From the NCBI RefSeq assembly GCF_963583255.1, contig NC_084817.1, positions 2,891,043 to 2,955,042 of the forward strand: DNA of 64,000 bases, in the 5' to 3' direction. A program made the translations under genes and the position numbers. Of this stretch, positions 55,943 to 64,000 are shown piece by piece. Numbering within the stretch: position 1 is the first letter of the stretch; every line of letters starts with the position of its first letter. The DNA is from Pyrus communis. Its lineage: Eukaryota > Streptophyta > Magnoliopsida > Rosales > Rosaceae. Under the pieces are notes generated by a model. That model was not told the origin of the DNA, ran no database searches, and saw only the letters and a program-made list of their open reading frames with translations.

Positions 55943-58137
55943 TCACTGGCAACCATCAGGGGCAAATCCAACCTTTCCACCAGCAACGTCATACACTACC
56001 TGCAACCTCTTCTGTTGAACGTTCCCAATAATCCCGACACTCCTATCATCTTTGTTTCCGGCAAACGCCAAGCAAAACTGCGAAGCACTCTGCTGGACTA
56101 ATATTCCTGTTGCGTCCACGTCTACCGTAACCCCATTGCCAAACACAAACCCTATCTTTGGAAAGGTTATCGTTTTGATTCCACTGAAATCGTAACACGT
56201 GTCCAGCAGGGAAGAAATCGACCTAGCAGTTGGGTACCTCTTCATCGCTTCTCGAAATGCGTTCCGCAGCGCTGTGTACGCAGTGGCTGGGAGGCGCGTG
56301 ATCACAGTCCCCGAGTCGATAATTGTTCCCGAAGTCGAAAATACCGAAGCTGAAATTGGCAGTTGACTCCCACCGATGCTGATACCGACCAGTCCGAGGC
56401 CGTAATACGACGCGCCTCGAGATAATGTGGTGAGCGGTGTGAACTTGACGGCGTTATATCCTGAACGTCCATTGTCGGAGTTGCCTAAGCTGAGGTAACC
56501 GGTGGAGCTTGAAGTGGAGGGGAGGCAGTAGGAGAAGAATCTGTTGTACTTCTGAGCTCTTTGTTCAACGAGGGAGATCTTGCTTCGACCGAGACCGAGC
56601 AAACCGGCGATGCCCCTAAATAAGCCTTGGTTATTCTGGCCGCAGCCGAAGACGAAACCATTAAAAACATCTGTTGAAGTCAAAGTTAACTTCTCGCTGG
56701 CAAAGAAGCCGACTGTGAACGAGCGGTCTCCATACTGTTGGCCGTAAACACAGGTGGAAGCGGAACAATTGCTAGCGACACCGGAGGCTGCAAGTTGGGA
56801 ACACGCGGCGGAGTTGCAGGAGATGTTGGAGTAAGAGGTAGAGAGAGAAGGGTCGAAGATGGGATCTTTCTGTTGGTAACAAGATACAGAACATGGTCGG
56901 CACTGCGTCCAAGTGAGACTGCTGCCGGTGTCGAATACAAGCGAGAGTTGCTTCTGGGGCGAACCCAAGCCAACACTGACGATGTAGTTTCCTGAACCAA
57001 GTACGCTGCCGGACTGGGCGGGAATCACGGTGGCGTCGGATTGTGCAAGTGGGACGGGGATTCTGTAATTATGGATTGGGTCGTTGAAATGGGAGTGGAT
57101 TGAGTTGACTCGGGCTTCGTCTTGGTTGAGGATTTGTGTGTGATATTCATCTTGATCGGCAGGGTTACTGTTTGATTTGAGTTGGTGGAATTGGTTGCAT
57201 GGGCCATGCTTGTGGACCACTTTCAGTACGGATGCCGCCTTATTGTCATGACCTGAATTGAAACATGTATAGGTGTGTCATTACATACATAGTTAATAGT
57301 CACAATATATATATTGTGTGGGGACAGAAGGGTGGCACCACTTTTTTTTACACATATTTTTATAGAGCTTACTTCGTAATGTATTTCAATTATTCAAATT
57401 GTAATGCTATTCAACTCATCTATCTTTTAGATATTCCTTAAAGATTGTGTCTACTAAAAATCATTTAAATCTGAAATCATATGACTGTTGAATTAACGAT
57501 TTGGGATTTTTTTGTAAAACCATATTTGTCAATTTTATTCATAAAAAGATGGACGGTTTTGATGGTTAAAATACATAACGGAGTGGGTACATTTTAGCCA
57601 TAAATAAAAACATACCAAAGGTGACGTTTTTAACATTAAGTGGATTTATTTGGAAAAGTAAATTTAATTATGTTGACATGTAAATAATTATTAAAATATT
57701 GACGTGGATAAGAATCAAAGGACCACGATAAAAAATTTAAAAAAAGAAAAAGATTTCAATCGATGGAATAGAAAAATGAAGGATTTAAACCTAATTTTTT
57801 CTATAAAATATTTCCATGTACTTGCACTCATTCAGCACCATGCATGCAATAATCCGTACATAAAGCAAGCAGAGTACGCTCCATTGAAAGGTTGAAAAGA
57901 CAACATCTGCGTGCATGGATAGAGGAGTTAGCTAGAGAGAATATGGGATTAACCTTTGGTGGAGGGGCTGCAGGTGTTTGCTGGTAGAAGAGAGTTGACT
58001 TCAACAGTGTGAGTAAGTGAAAGGAGGTGGGTTTTTGTATCTCTTACTGCCAAAGAGCAGAGAATTAGGCATAGAAATGCTGATAAACCAATGGAAAATC
58101 TAAGGAACAAGGAGGAGCTAGAAATGGGAGTTGCCAT
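55943..58137 (-). CDS. Aspartic protease E (nepenthesin-like, At5g10770/AED1-type), two exons
   Basis: CDS is complement(join(55943..57252,57954..58137)), 497 residues, a close duplicate of gene A. Exon 1 (ATG 58137) encodes MATPISSSSLFLRFSIGLSA and a hydrophobic signal core, then the prosegment start to ...SPSTK. The donor follows CCAAAG; the 701-bp intron ends TTCAG. Exon 2 carries KVVHKHGPCN, Asp169 in DTGSSLTW, the Cys-rich insert (CRPCSVSC...), the intact flap QQYGDRSFTVGF, GLLGLGRSKIS, Asp374 in DSGTVITRLP and ends FAPDGCQ. The glycines altered in gene A are normal here. Likely a secreted acid endopeptidase; substrate unknown. A TATA box (58208-58217) lies about 75 bases upstream. Confidence 0.9.
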
Positions 58138-58207
58138 GGATAGCAAATTAGCAAGTCTTCTTGCTATTTCCTCTTGATAATGTTGTTCCTGTAAGCATAC
58201 GTTCTCA

Positions 58208-58217
58208 ACCTTATATG
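58208..58217 (-). promoter_or_regulatory. TATA box of protease E
   Basis: Minus-strand GCATATAAGG about 75 bases upstream of the start codon, aligned with the box of gene A. Confidence 0.55.
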
Positions 58218-58299
58218 CTAATTGGAAATTTGGAAGATATGCAGGGATGGCAACTGTGTGTTGTCGGGTTTAATTATTTTTCCGTTGAAGAGTACATAG

Positions 58300-59090
58300 T
58301 TTGATCAATTGGTAATCATAGTTTAAGTACGATGGAAAATTTAATATTATTATTATATTAAATTTATTAATGAGTGGAACTTAGAAGTAATGTCTTAATG
58401 GAAATACGTTTCTATCCTATTGAAGAGTTATAACTTTTAACTTTTTATGAACAATCACATACTTTTCAAAGAGGCATCTCAAATTCTATAAATAAGGAAG
58501 CTCTATAGTCGTTGGACAATTTTTCATCATCCATATATTCATACATATAGTGCACTAAAAGTTAGAGAGTCTCTTTAAGTCTATACAAGAAAGTTTTCTA
58601 CACAATCGTGGTTCAGTGGTGCCTTGTGATATGGAGTGCTACTATTACAAGGACTTGGTCGTTGTATCATGGGAGACAAGCTCTGGTCAACCATGAACAT
58701 CATAGTAGGGCATAAACTTATCTTAAGAACATAGTGTCCAACACTTGCCTCGACCATATTTTAAAGTTTTTCTAATCCATTATGTCATGTTCATTTAACA
58801 TTGGTTACTTATGTGCATGCATTACTTTGATATATAATTGCATGAATTATTTTTTGATTTTCTATGCAATTATATGGTAATTAGCTCATATTTTTCTAAC
58901 AATCTGAAGACAAGTTTATTGGTTTGATTACTATGTTTGAGAATTAAATTATCCGTGATATAATAATACTTGGTCTTATGGGCATGATCTTTCTTTCAGA
59001 CTTATTTCTTTCATGTTTTGTCTCTATAGATTAATTTTTATGGTAGAATTAATGGTCTGGTAAGTAATTTTCATGAGGTTGTGGCTTTGA
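58300..59090. other. Intergenic DNA, no gene seen
   Basis: 58300-58760 contains sequence reminiscent of a retroelement leader (CTATAAATAAGGAAGCTCTA at about 58484, GGTTCAGTGGTGCCTTGTGA, CCAACACTTGCCTCGACC), but no LTR pair or ORF was found. Confidence 0.4.
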
Positions 59091-60402
59091 TTCCAAACAG
59101 TGTCGTCAATTTAAAGAAAACCATTTATTTTCTTAATTACAATTTAAATACATATCATATCTGATAAAAACTATCATATAATATGTCTGATATGTCATTT
59201 AGTCCTCTATAAGTACAGAATTGACAAATATTGTAAGAATCTTAGGGGCTTTATTAAGATTTATACGGACTCATGTTGAGTTTTAGAAGCGATCAACTTT
59301 CACGAATTTGGTAGAATTTGATTAAATATTTTAAAACTCCATAAAGTTTATTGGACTTTAATGTAATTTTGTGGAAAAGAATAAAGAGTTAAATGATGGA
59401 CTTTTGCAAAATTCTAGAGAGTACTCAATGCTAGAATATGTTAGGATTACGTGGTTTATCAAGCATATTTATTATGTTTTAGTTTTTATTATTAAAATGG
59501 TCATCATGATCATGACAAAGTGGTCTTATGAGATGGTAGTAATAACGATGGTGATGAAAAGTGTCACGTAGTACTTGTTGACAAGATGGTAGTAGTAAAG
59601 TTGGTGGTTTTTGTGACTATGATAATAGCAGGGGTGGCGAGTGTGGTGGCAGGTGGTGTTCGGGTGGTGAATAAGCAGGGATGGCCCAGTGGTGATGAAG
59701 GTCGTAAAGGTGGTGATTACAACCATGGTGATGCCAATACGGTGGTCATCGTAGGAGTGGCGATGATGCTCATGGCAATGAAGGTTGCGGCGATGATGGA
59801 TGGAGGAGATGGTTGTGGTAAGGTGGTGTTGCCGACATGGTGGTAAAAGTAGTGATAATGATAATCATTGCATTATAGTGGGTGGTGAAGTATATCCTAA
59901 AAAAATAGAGAAAAATGAATAATCAAAATATTTGGGGGAGAGGTTAAATTTTTCATGACAAAAAATTACCATAAAAGAGCAAAGTCCATTAAAATCCATA
60001 ACTTCTACAAATCCCTTAAAATAAATGAAACTGAATACACCTAAACTTTGGCAAACTCACAAAAGTTATAATTAAATACCATAAGATTTTCATAGACTTT
60101 TTAAAAGTTATGAAGGCTTTATCCAATACATGGTGATTTTCATTGACTTCTTTAAAGTCTATTTATATATATTTTTTTCCATCAAACCTTAAAAGTATAT
60201 ATTGAATACCCTTGGATTTAAGAGTCAAGCAAAGTCCATCAACCTTCATATACAATACATCCCCTTATTATATAAAATTGTGAATTTATTTGAAACATAT
60301 AATTAAATTATTAAAAGATATTCTAATTTAATCGATATTTTACAAAGATAATTTTTATATTGTAATTAAATAAATAAAATGTTCTGCATACATGTATATG
60401 TG

Positions 60403-60435
<33 letters not shown>

Positions 60436-60450
60436 GAATATGATGAGAGT
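59090..60450. repeat. Duplicated intergenic block (matches 16295-17400)
   Basis: Shares CATATCATATCTRATAAAAA, GTCATTTAGTC, GATGGATGGAGGAGATGGTT, GTGGGTGGTGAAGTATATCC, ATTACCATAAAAGAGCAAAC/G and TTGAATACCCTTGGATTT with 16295-17400. The GTG/GAT-rich patch (59580-59880) is much longer here and yields spurious ORFs. Confidence 0.7.
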
Positions 60451-61560
60451 TAGTCACAAGGGCAATGGACAAGCCAGTGTACAAGTAGTAGTAGTGCACT
60501 AATTATCTCAATGCACTTGGAAATATTGCATACAACCAAAGTCAATGTCAAATTTTCAAAAGTACATTGATCACGTGTATGAATTTTTATTGGGATATCC
60601 TCACGCGTAGTTCCAACTTCCACATATATGGATGCCCTTTCTAAGTCATGGTTCGTCCACTTATCTCCACCAAGATTAAGATTTCTTACAATTGTTGGTT
60701 GAGTTGAGAACATGGTTCGTCCACTATCTACGCTGATGCCCTGTCTTCAATTGAAAAATATATAATTCATACATCTAGAAAGAAAAAAAATAATTAGTTT
60801 GGATCTTTGAAGTTCGATGTATAATAATAGGTTCTACAACTAATCTTCTTTTCTACCAAACAGTGGGGAGCCTCAATCTAAGCTGATTCCCTGTCTTCAA
60901 TTGAAAAATATATTCATACATCTAAAAAAAATCGTTTGGATCATTCAAGTTCGATGTATAATAGCTAGGCTTTACAACTAGTCTTCTTTTCTACCAAAAA
61001 TGGGGACCCTTTTGGATAAAGACTGTTGAAACATGTATTATTACATTTAAATTCATATTTATATCCATGTTGTGAGTATTTTAAGTAAGTTTTTGGTGTA
61101 TTTGGAACCTTGTTATGTGGTGTTACAGTACCACTTAAATTTCTCCATAAGTGAAAAATATCAATTATGTCGTCTACCATAACACATAAAAAGTTGCACC
61201 ACATGGCACGTATTTCAATTACACAAAATCATGCCTTACTGCAAGCCCTAGAAAATATGGATCCAAAAACAATTTCGCCAAAAAAATCTTTCTAGCGTTT
61301 TAAAAGCAACTTGAAACGAGCTCTAAGTTAATTCATCGTTGTTTGTCTTCATATGTACAATCCAATACCTCAAAGAAGATGTTTTAGTATTACTGTTACC
61401 AATGTGGTTTACTTCAATTTTCGTCAAATTATTTTTCATCAATCTTTATAACCTGGCCTCTACATGTAGGTCACGTTCTGTCGTAGTTTTCTTTTTATGT
61501 TTAAATTTCATTTTTATGAATAAAATAAATTTAAAATAAAAGTCAGAATTCATACATTAA
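60450..61560. repeat. Duplicated intergenic block (matches 20330-21750)
   Basis: GGGCAATGGACAAGCCAGTG (60459), GGGATATCCTCACGCGTAG, a protease scrap at 60.7 kb, a locally repeated CTGATKCCCTGTCTTCAATTG (60734 and 60889), ACCCTTTTGGATAAAGACTG and TTACTTCAATTTTCGTCAAA in the same order as at 20.3-21.7 kb. The segment between ACAATTGTT and GGTTGAGTTGAG is deleted relative to the other copies. Confidence 0.7.
60694..60740 (-). pseudogene. Aspartic protease relic F4
   Basis: Only the first 15 or so codons of exon 2 remain: an acceptor (CT 60741-60742), GGCATCAGCG and the in-frame TAG (plus-strand CTA 60728-60730) shared with F2, F3 and F5. Most of the relic was removed by the deletion that joins ACAATTGTT to GGTTGAG. 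Confidence 0.55.
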
Positions 61561-61628
61561 CATGCACCAATTTTCTTGTTTGGATTCATAAATACAAAAA
61601 AAATACCATAAAAGAGCAAAGTTTTAAG

Positions 61629-61800
61629 ATCCTACATCAACCAACGAAGAGGGGGTGATGTGCCTTATATGTACATGCTCCCCTCCCTATAGCACGAGGC
61701 ATTTTGGGAACTCACTGGCTTCGGATTCCATTGGAACTCTGAAGTTAAGTGAGTTCGGGCAAGAACATTCCTAGGATGGGTAACTCACTGGGAAGTGCTT
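61629..61800 (+). mobile_element. Old Cassandra LTR fragment with 5S-like domain
   Basis: CCTACATCAACCAACG...GTGATGTGCCTTATATGTACA, CACGAGGCATTTTGGGAACTC, GGATTCCATTGGAACTCTGA, AAGTTAAGTGAGTTCGGGCA and AGGATGGGTAACTCACTGGG match the 5' two thirds of Cassandra LTRs, including the A-box and C-box region. The U5 end is missing and about 380 bases of the flanking duplicated block are absent around it. Confidence 0.75.
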
Positions 61801-62110
61801 ACAGAGAATTTTTATATTGTAATTTAATAAATAAAATGTTCCAATTATATATATATATATAATGAGAGTTAGTCACTAGGGCAATGGACAAGCCAAAGTC
61901 AATGTACTTGGAAATATTGCATACAACCAAAGTCAATGTCAAATTTCCAAAAGTCCATTGATCACATATGAATTTCATTGGGATATCCTCATGCGTTGTT
62001 TAAACTTCCACATATATGGTTGCCCTTTCTAAGTCATGAGTCGTCCACTTATCTCTACCATGGTTAAGATTTCTTACAATTGTTTAATGCAACAAGAAAA
62101 GTCTGAACTT

Positions 62111-62275
62111 GTCACTTAATACTACAGTCTAGTGATATTCCTTTTCAATTGTAAGTGAAAGGTCTTAAGTTCGATTCTCGTGAAATGCGAATTTGAACCA
62201 CATTATTGCTAGCCCATTGTGAGGTTAAGCTCATCCCCTTATAGATAATATCGCTTCTTCAAAAAAAAAAAAAAA
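62111..62275 (+). mobile_element. SINE family S3, copy 5 (best preserved)
   Basis: TCACTTAATACTACAGTCTAGTG head, AAGTTCGATTCTCG B-box-like motif, CATTATTGCTAGCCCATTGT body, GATAATATCGCTTCTTC and a 15-A tail. Flanked by TCTGAACTT (62102-62110) and TCCGAACTT (62276-62284). Empty sites at 20591-20602 and 31497-31508. Confidence 0.85.
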
Positions 62276-62954
62276 TCCGAACTTAATCACGAAATATATT
62301 GCTCACTTTGGGACTACTTTAAGAAAGTGTCATCCACATCAACACTTAGAAGTATTTACGTTTTTGTATATGACCCAAAAATTTCTATGTTTAATGATTC
62401 TTTTTCAGTATTTGATTGATATGTTGTTAATTTTGGATCGATATGTTGTTAATGTGATCGATATTTCTTTTTAAAGAAGTATGGTGACATAAACCTTATT
62501 TTAATAATAAAATATAAAGAATATAGGGCGAGACTTAAATCTGACCCTCGTGAAGGCAACAACAAAAATACAAGAAAAATAGGAGGGAAGTCATAAACTT
62601 GATCCCTCTTGAAAACAAAAGAAAAAACAAAGAAAAAGAAAAGAGGGGTATGAGCTATTTATATAAACAATTTCCAAAATTAATAGACGCTGACAAAGGT
62701 TTTGGATTTGAGGTGTAGTTTTTAAATCTCATTTTTGAATTTAAGTTGTAGTTTTTAAATAATAAATTATATTTGGCCTTTGGTTGGAGATGATTTTTTG
62801 TGACAGGGCTAAAACGAGCCTTATGGCCTTTTGGCCCTCGGTTGGAGATGAAGGCAAATATGGCATTATACTGTTCATTAAAATATTAATATCTTAGAGG
62901 GTCAGAGTGCTAAAACGAGCCATTTGGCCAGCCCTCGATTGGAGATGGCCTGAG

Positions 62955-63212
62955 AGTCCTGGTTTTTTGTTGGTTGAGTTGACAACATGGCCCATGCCTA
63001 TGATCCCGTGATCTTATCCGTTCATCGTATATCGTACGATCAGTTTTCGTTAGGTACTATTTATATTTAATTTTAAATTTTAAATTTTGAAATGATTCTG
63101 ACTGCACGATTTACGATGAACGAGTAAGATCACGGGATCCCTAAGATCCTCAGAAAAAGGATCCTCGCCGGATCCTTTTCCATGCCTATCTACCACTTTC
63201 TACGCTGATGCC
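62955..63212 (-). pseudogene. Aspartic protease relic F5, split by a MITE
   Basis: Exon-2 start with acceptor at 63213-63214, the in-frame TAG (plus-strand CTA 63200-63202) and KVV-like codons, interrupted by the MITE at 63002-63180, then resuming with CATGGGCCATGTTGTCAACTC. Decayed; no catalytic region. Confidence 0.6.
63002..63180. mobile_element. MITE with 9-bp target duplication CATGCCTAT
   Basis: CATGCCTAT at 62993-63001 and 63181-63189 flanks 179 bases holding inverted arms GATCCCGTGATCTTATCCGT / GAGTAAGATCACGGGATC and a right-hand GGATCCTCGCCGGATCC tail. A 9-bp duplication suggests a Mutator-type non-autonomous element. Confidence 0.75.
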
Positions 63213-63388
63213 CTGTTATTGAAACGACCTCATTGAAAAATATACTGATGCATCTAAAAATTATAAACGCTTTGGATCGTTAAAGTTCAATGTATAATGA
63301 GCTCCATAATTAGTCTTTTTTCTTTTCTACCAAAAGGTGGGGACCCTTTTTGGATAAAGGCTCCGTTGAAACATGTATTATTACATTT

Positions 63389-63559
63389 AGAGTAATGTTA
63401 GGGAGATTAAATTTGTAGATAAAATTTACAATTAAATGATATATCACCAATAGCAATGAGAACATTTATCAACGCTTAAGTCATAATCTAATCATCAACT
63501 TCCATATTATTTAGGTTATAAAATTTTGTTTATAAATTTAGTTTACTTAATATTACCCC
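63389..63559. mobile_element. MITE family M1, copy 5
   Basis: TAGAGTAATGTTAGGGAGAT left end, AAATTTAGTTTACTTAATATTAC right end and the family core; inserted after ATGTATTATTACATTTA of the duplicated block. Confidence 0.6.
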
Positions 63560-63648
63560 CGCATTTAACTTCACATTTATATTCATGTTGCGAGTATTTT
63601 GAGAAAGTTTTTGATGTATTTTGAACCCTATTATGTGTTGTTATAATA

Positions 63649-64000
63649 TGTCACATCCCGGCCCGGGGGGGACCACTTCCCGGGCCCGTTCCACCATCGT
63701 AGCACGATATTGTCCGCTTTGGGCCCCGACCACGCCTTCACAATTTTGTTTCTGGGAACTCACACAAGAACTTCCCAATGGATCACTCATCATGGGAGTG
63801 CTCTCGTGCGCTACTCGCTCAACTTCGGAGTTCCCATGGAACTCGAAGCCAGTGAGCTCCCAAAAGGCTTCGTGCTAGGTAGGGATGAGAATATACATAT
63901 AAGGATCATTCCTCTGGGCGATGTAGGATGTCACAATCCACCCCCCTTAGGGGCCCGACGTCCTCATCGGCACACACGCGACCAGGGTTAGGCTCTGATA
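63649..64000 (-). mobile_element. Cassandra TRIM element cut by the window end
   Basis: The reverse-oriented LTR 63649-63935 (plus strand TGTCACATCCCGGCC...GTAGGATGTCACA) is followed by the internal domain 63936-64000: purine tract complement ATCCACCCCCCTTAGG, then the primer-site complement GGCTCTGATA at the last bases. The second LTR must lie beyond 64000. The 5S-like boxes are retained (inverted). Confidence 0.9.

Larger units (their letters stand above)
52885..58300. repeat. Segmental duplication, right copy (partner 3875-8990)
   Basis: Matches the left copy in order and orientation. It carries insertions the left copy lacks: MITE M6 (53.1 kb), a SINE (53.4 kb) and a Cassandra solo LTR (55.3 kb). 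It includes protease E and its promoter. Confidence 0.8.
61850..63400. repeat. Duplicated intergenic block, further copy
   Basis: GGGCAATGGACAAGCC (61880), GGGATATCCTCATGCGTTG, CAACAAGAAAAGTCTGAACTT, TATGACCCAAAAATTTCTAT, a protease relic and ACCCTTTTTGGATAAAGGCT repeat the order of 20.3-21.3 kb. It follows immediately on the copy at 60450-61560, so this part is a tandem duplication. Confidence 0.7.

Noticed and set aside
6602..58137. Protease cluster as a coordinated multi-gene pathway or new defence system
   Set aside because: All members are duplicates of one gene with their own promoters; no different partner genes are conserved between units, so tandem duplication is sufficient.
59586..59846. 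Val/Gly/Met-rich ORF
   Set aside because: Translated GTG/GAT-rich low-complexity DNA; the paralogous patch at 16.9 kb has no such frame.

Overview
This is plant nuclear DNA: AT-rich, with spliced genes, hairpin MITEs, SINEs and LTR retrotransposons. It most likely comes from a Rosaceae genome of the apple/pear type. That assignment rests on recognising the Cassandra LTR, a common short transposon family and the protease type; no database was searched.

The backbone is a minus-strand tandem cluster of nepenthesin-type (A1B) aspartic protease genes of the At5g10770/AED1 kind. Each has a short signal-peptide exon and one long exon. Three copies look intact: A (6602-8840), D (36721-39870) and E (55943-58137). 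Two are clear pseudogenes: B (13781-15844) and C (22859-24078). At least five N-terminal scraps lie near 3.2, 21.1, 32.0, 60.7 and 63.1 kb. Intergenic DNA is duplicated with the genes: 3.9-9.0 kb matches 52.9-58.3 kb, and blocks at 16-22 kb recur at 31-36 kb and 59-63 kb.

The cluster is loaded with mobile DNA. Two Ty1/copia elements have matching target-site duplications: 24618-29849, young, in the former intron of C; and 43975-49361, older, broken by stops that all look like transitions. Cassandra TRIM elements, whose LTRs carry a 5S-rRNA-derived domain, occur as a six-LTR tandem array (18031-19907), a solo LTR (55343-55628), a relic (61.6 kb) and a copy cut by the window end (63649-64000). 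A 1.08 kb solo LTR lies inside a hAT-like non-autonomous element (9488-11519), followed by a Ty3/gypsy integrase relic. Three SINE families and several MITE families are present. Comparing duplicated blocks reveals empty sites for several insertions.

Between the second copia element and protease E are an S1/P1-nuclease fragment (49893-50354) and a decayed PLS-class PPR gene (51184-52230). I found no tRNA or rRNA gene, no CRISPR array and no bacterial-type system. Nothing here amounts to a convincing new biological system; the most notable structures are the Cassandra array and the layered record of pseudogene decay and duplication in the protease cluster.
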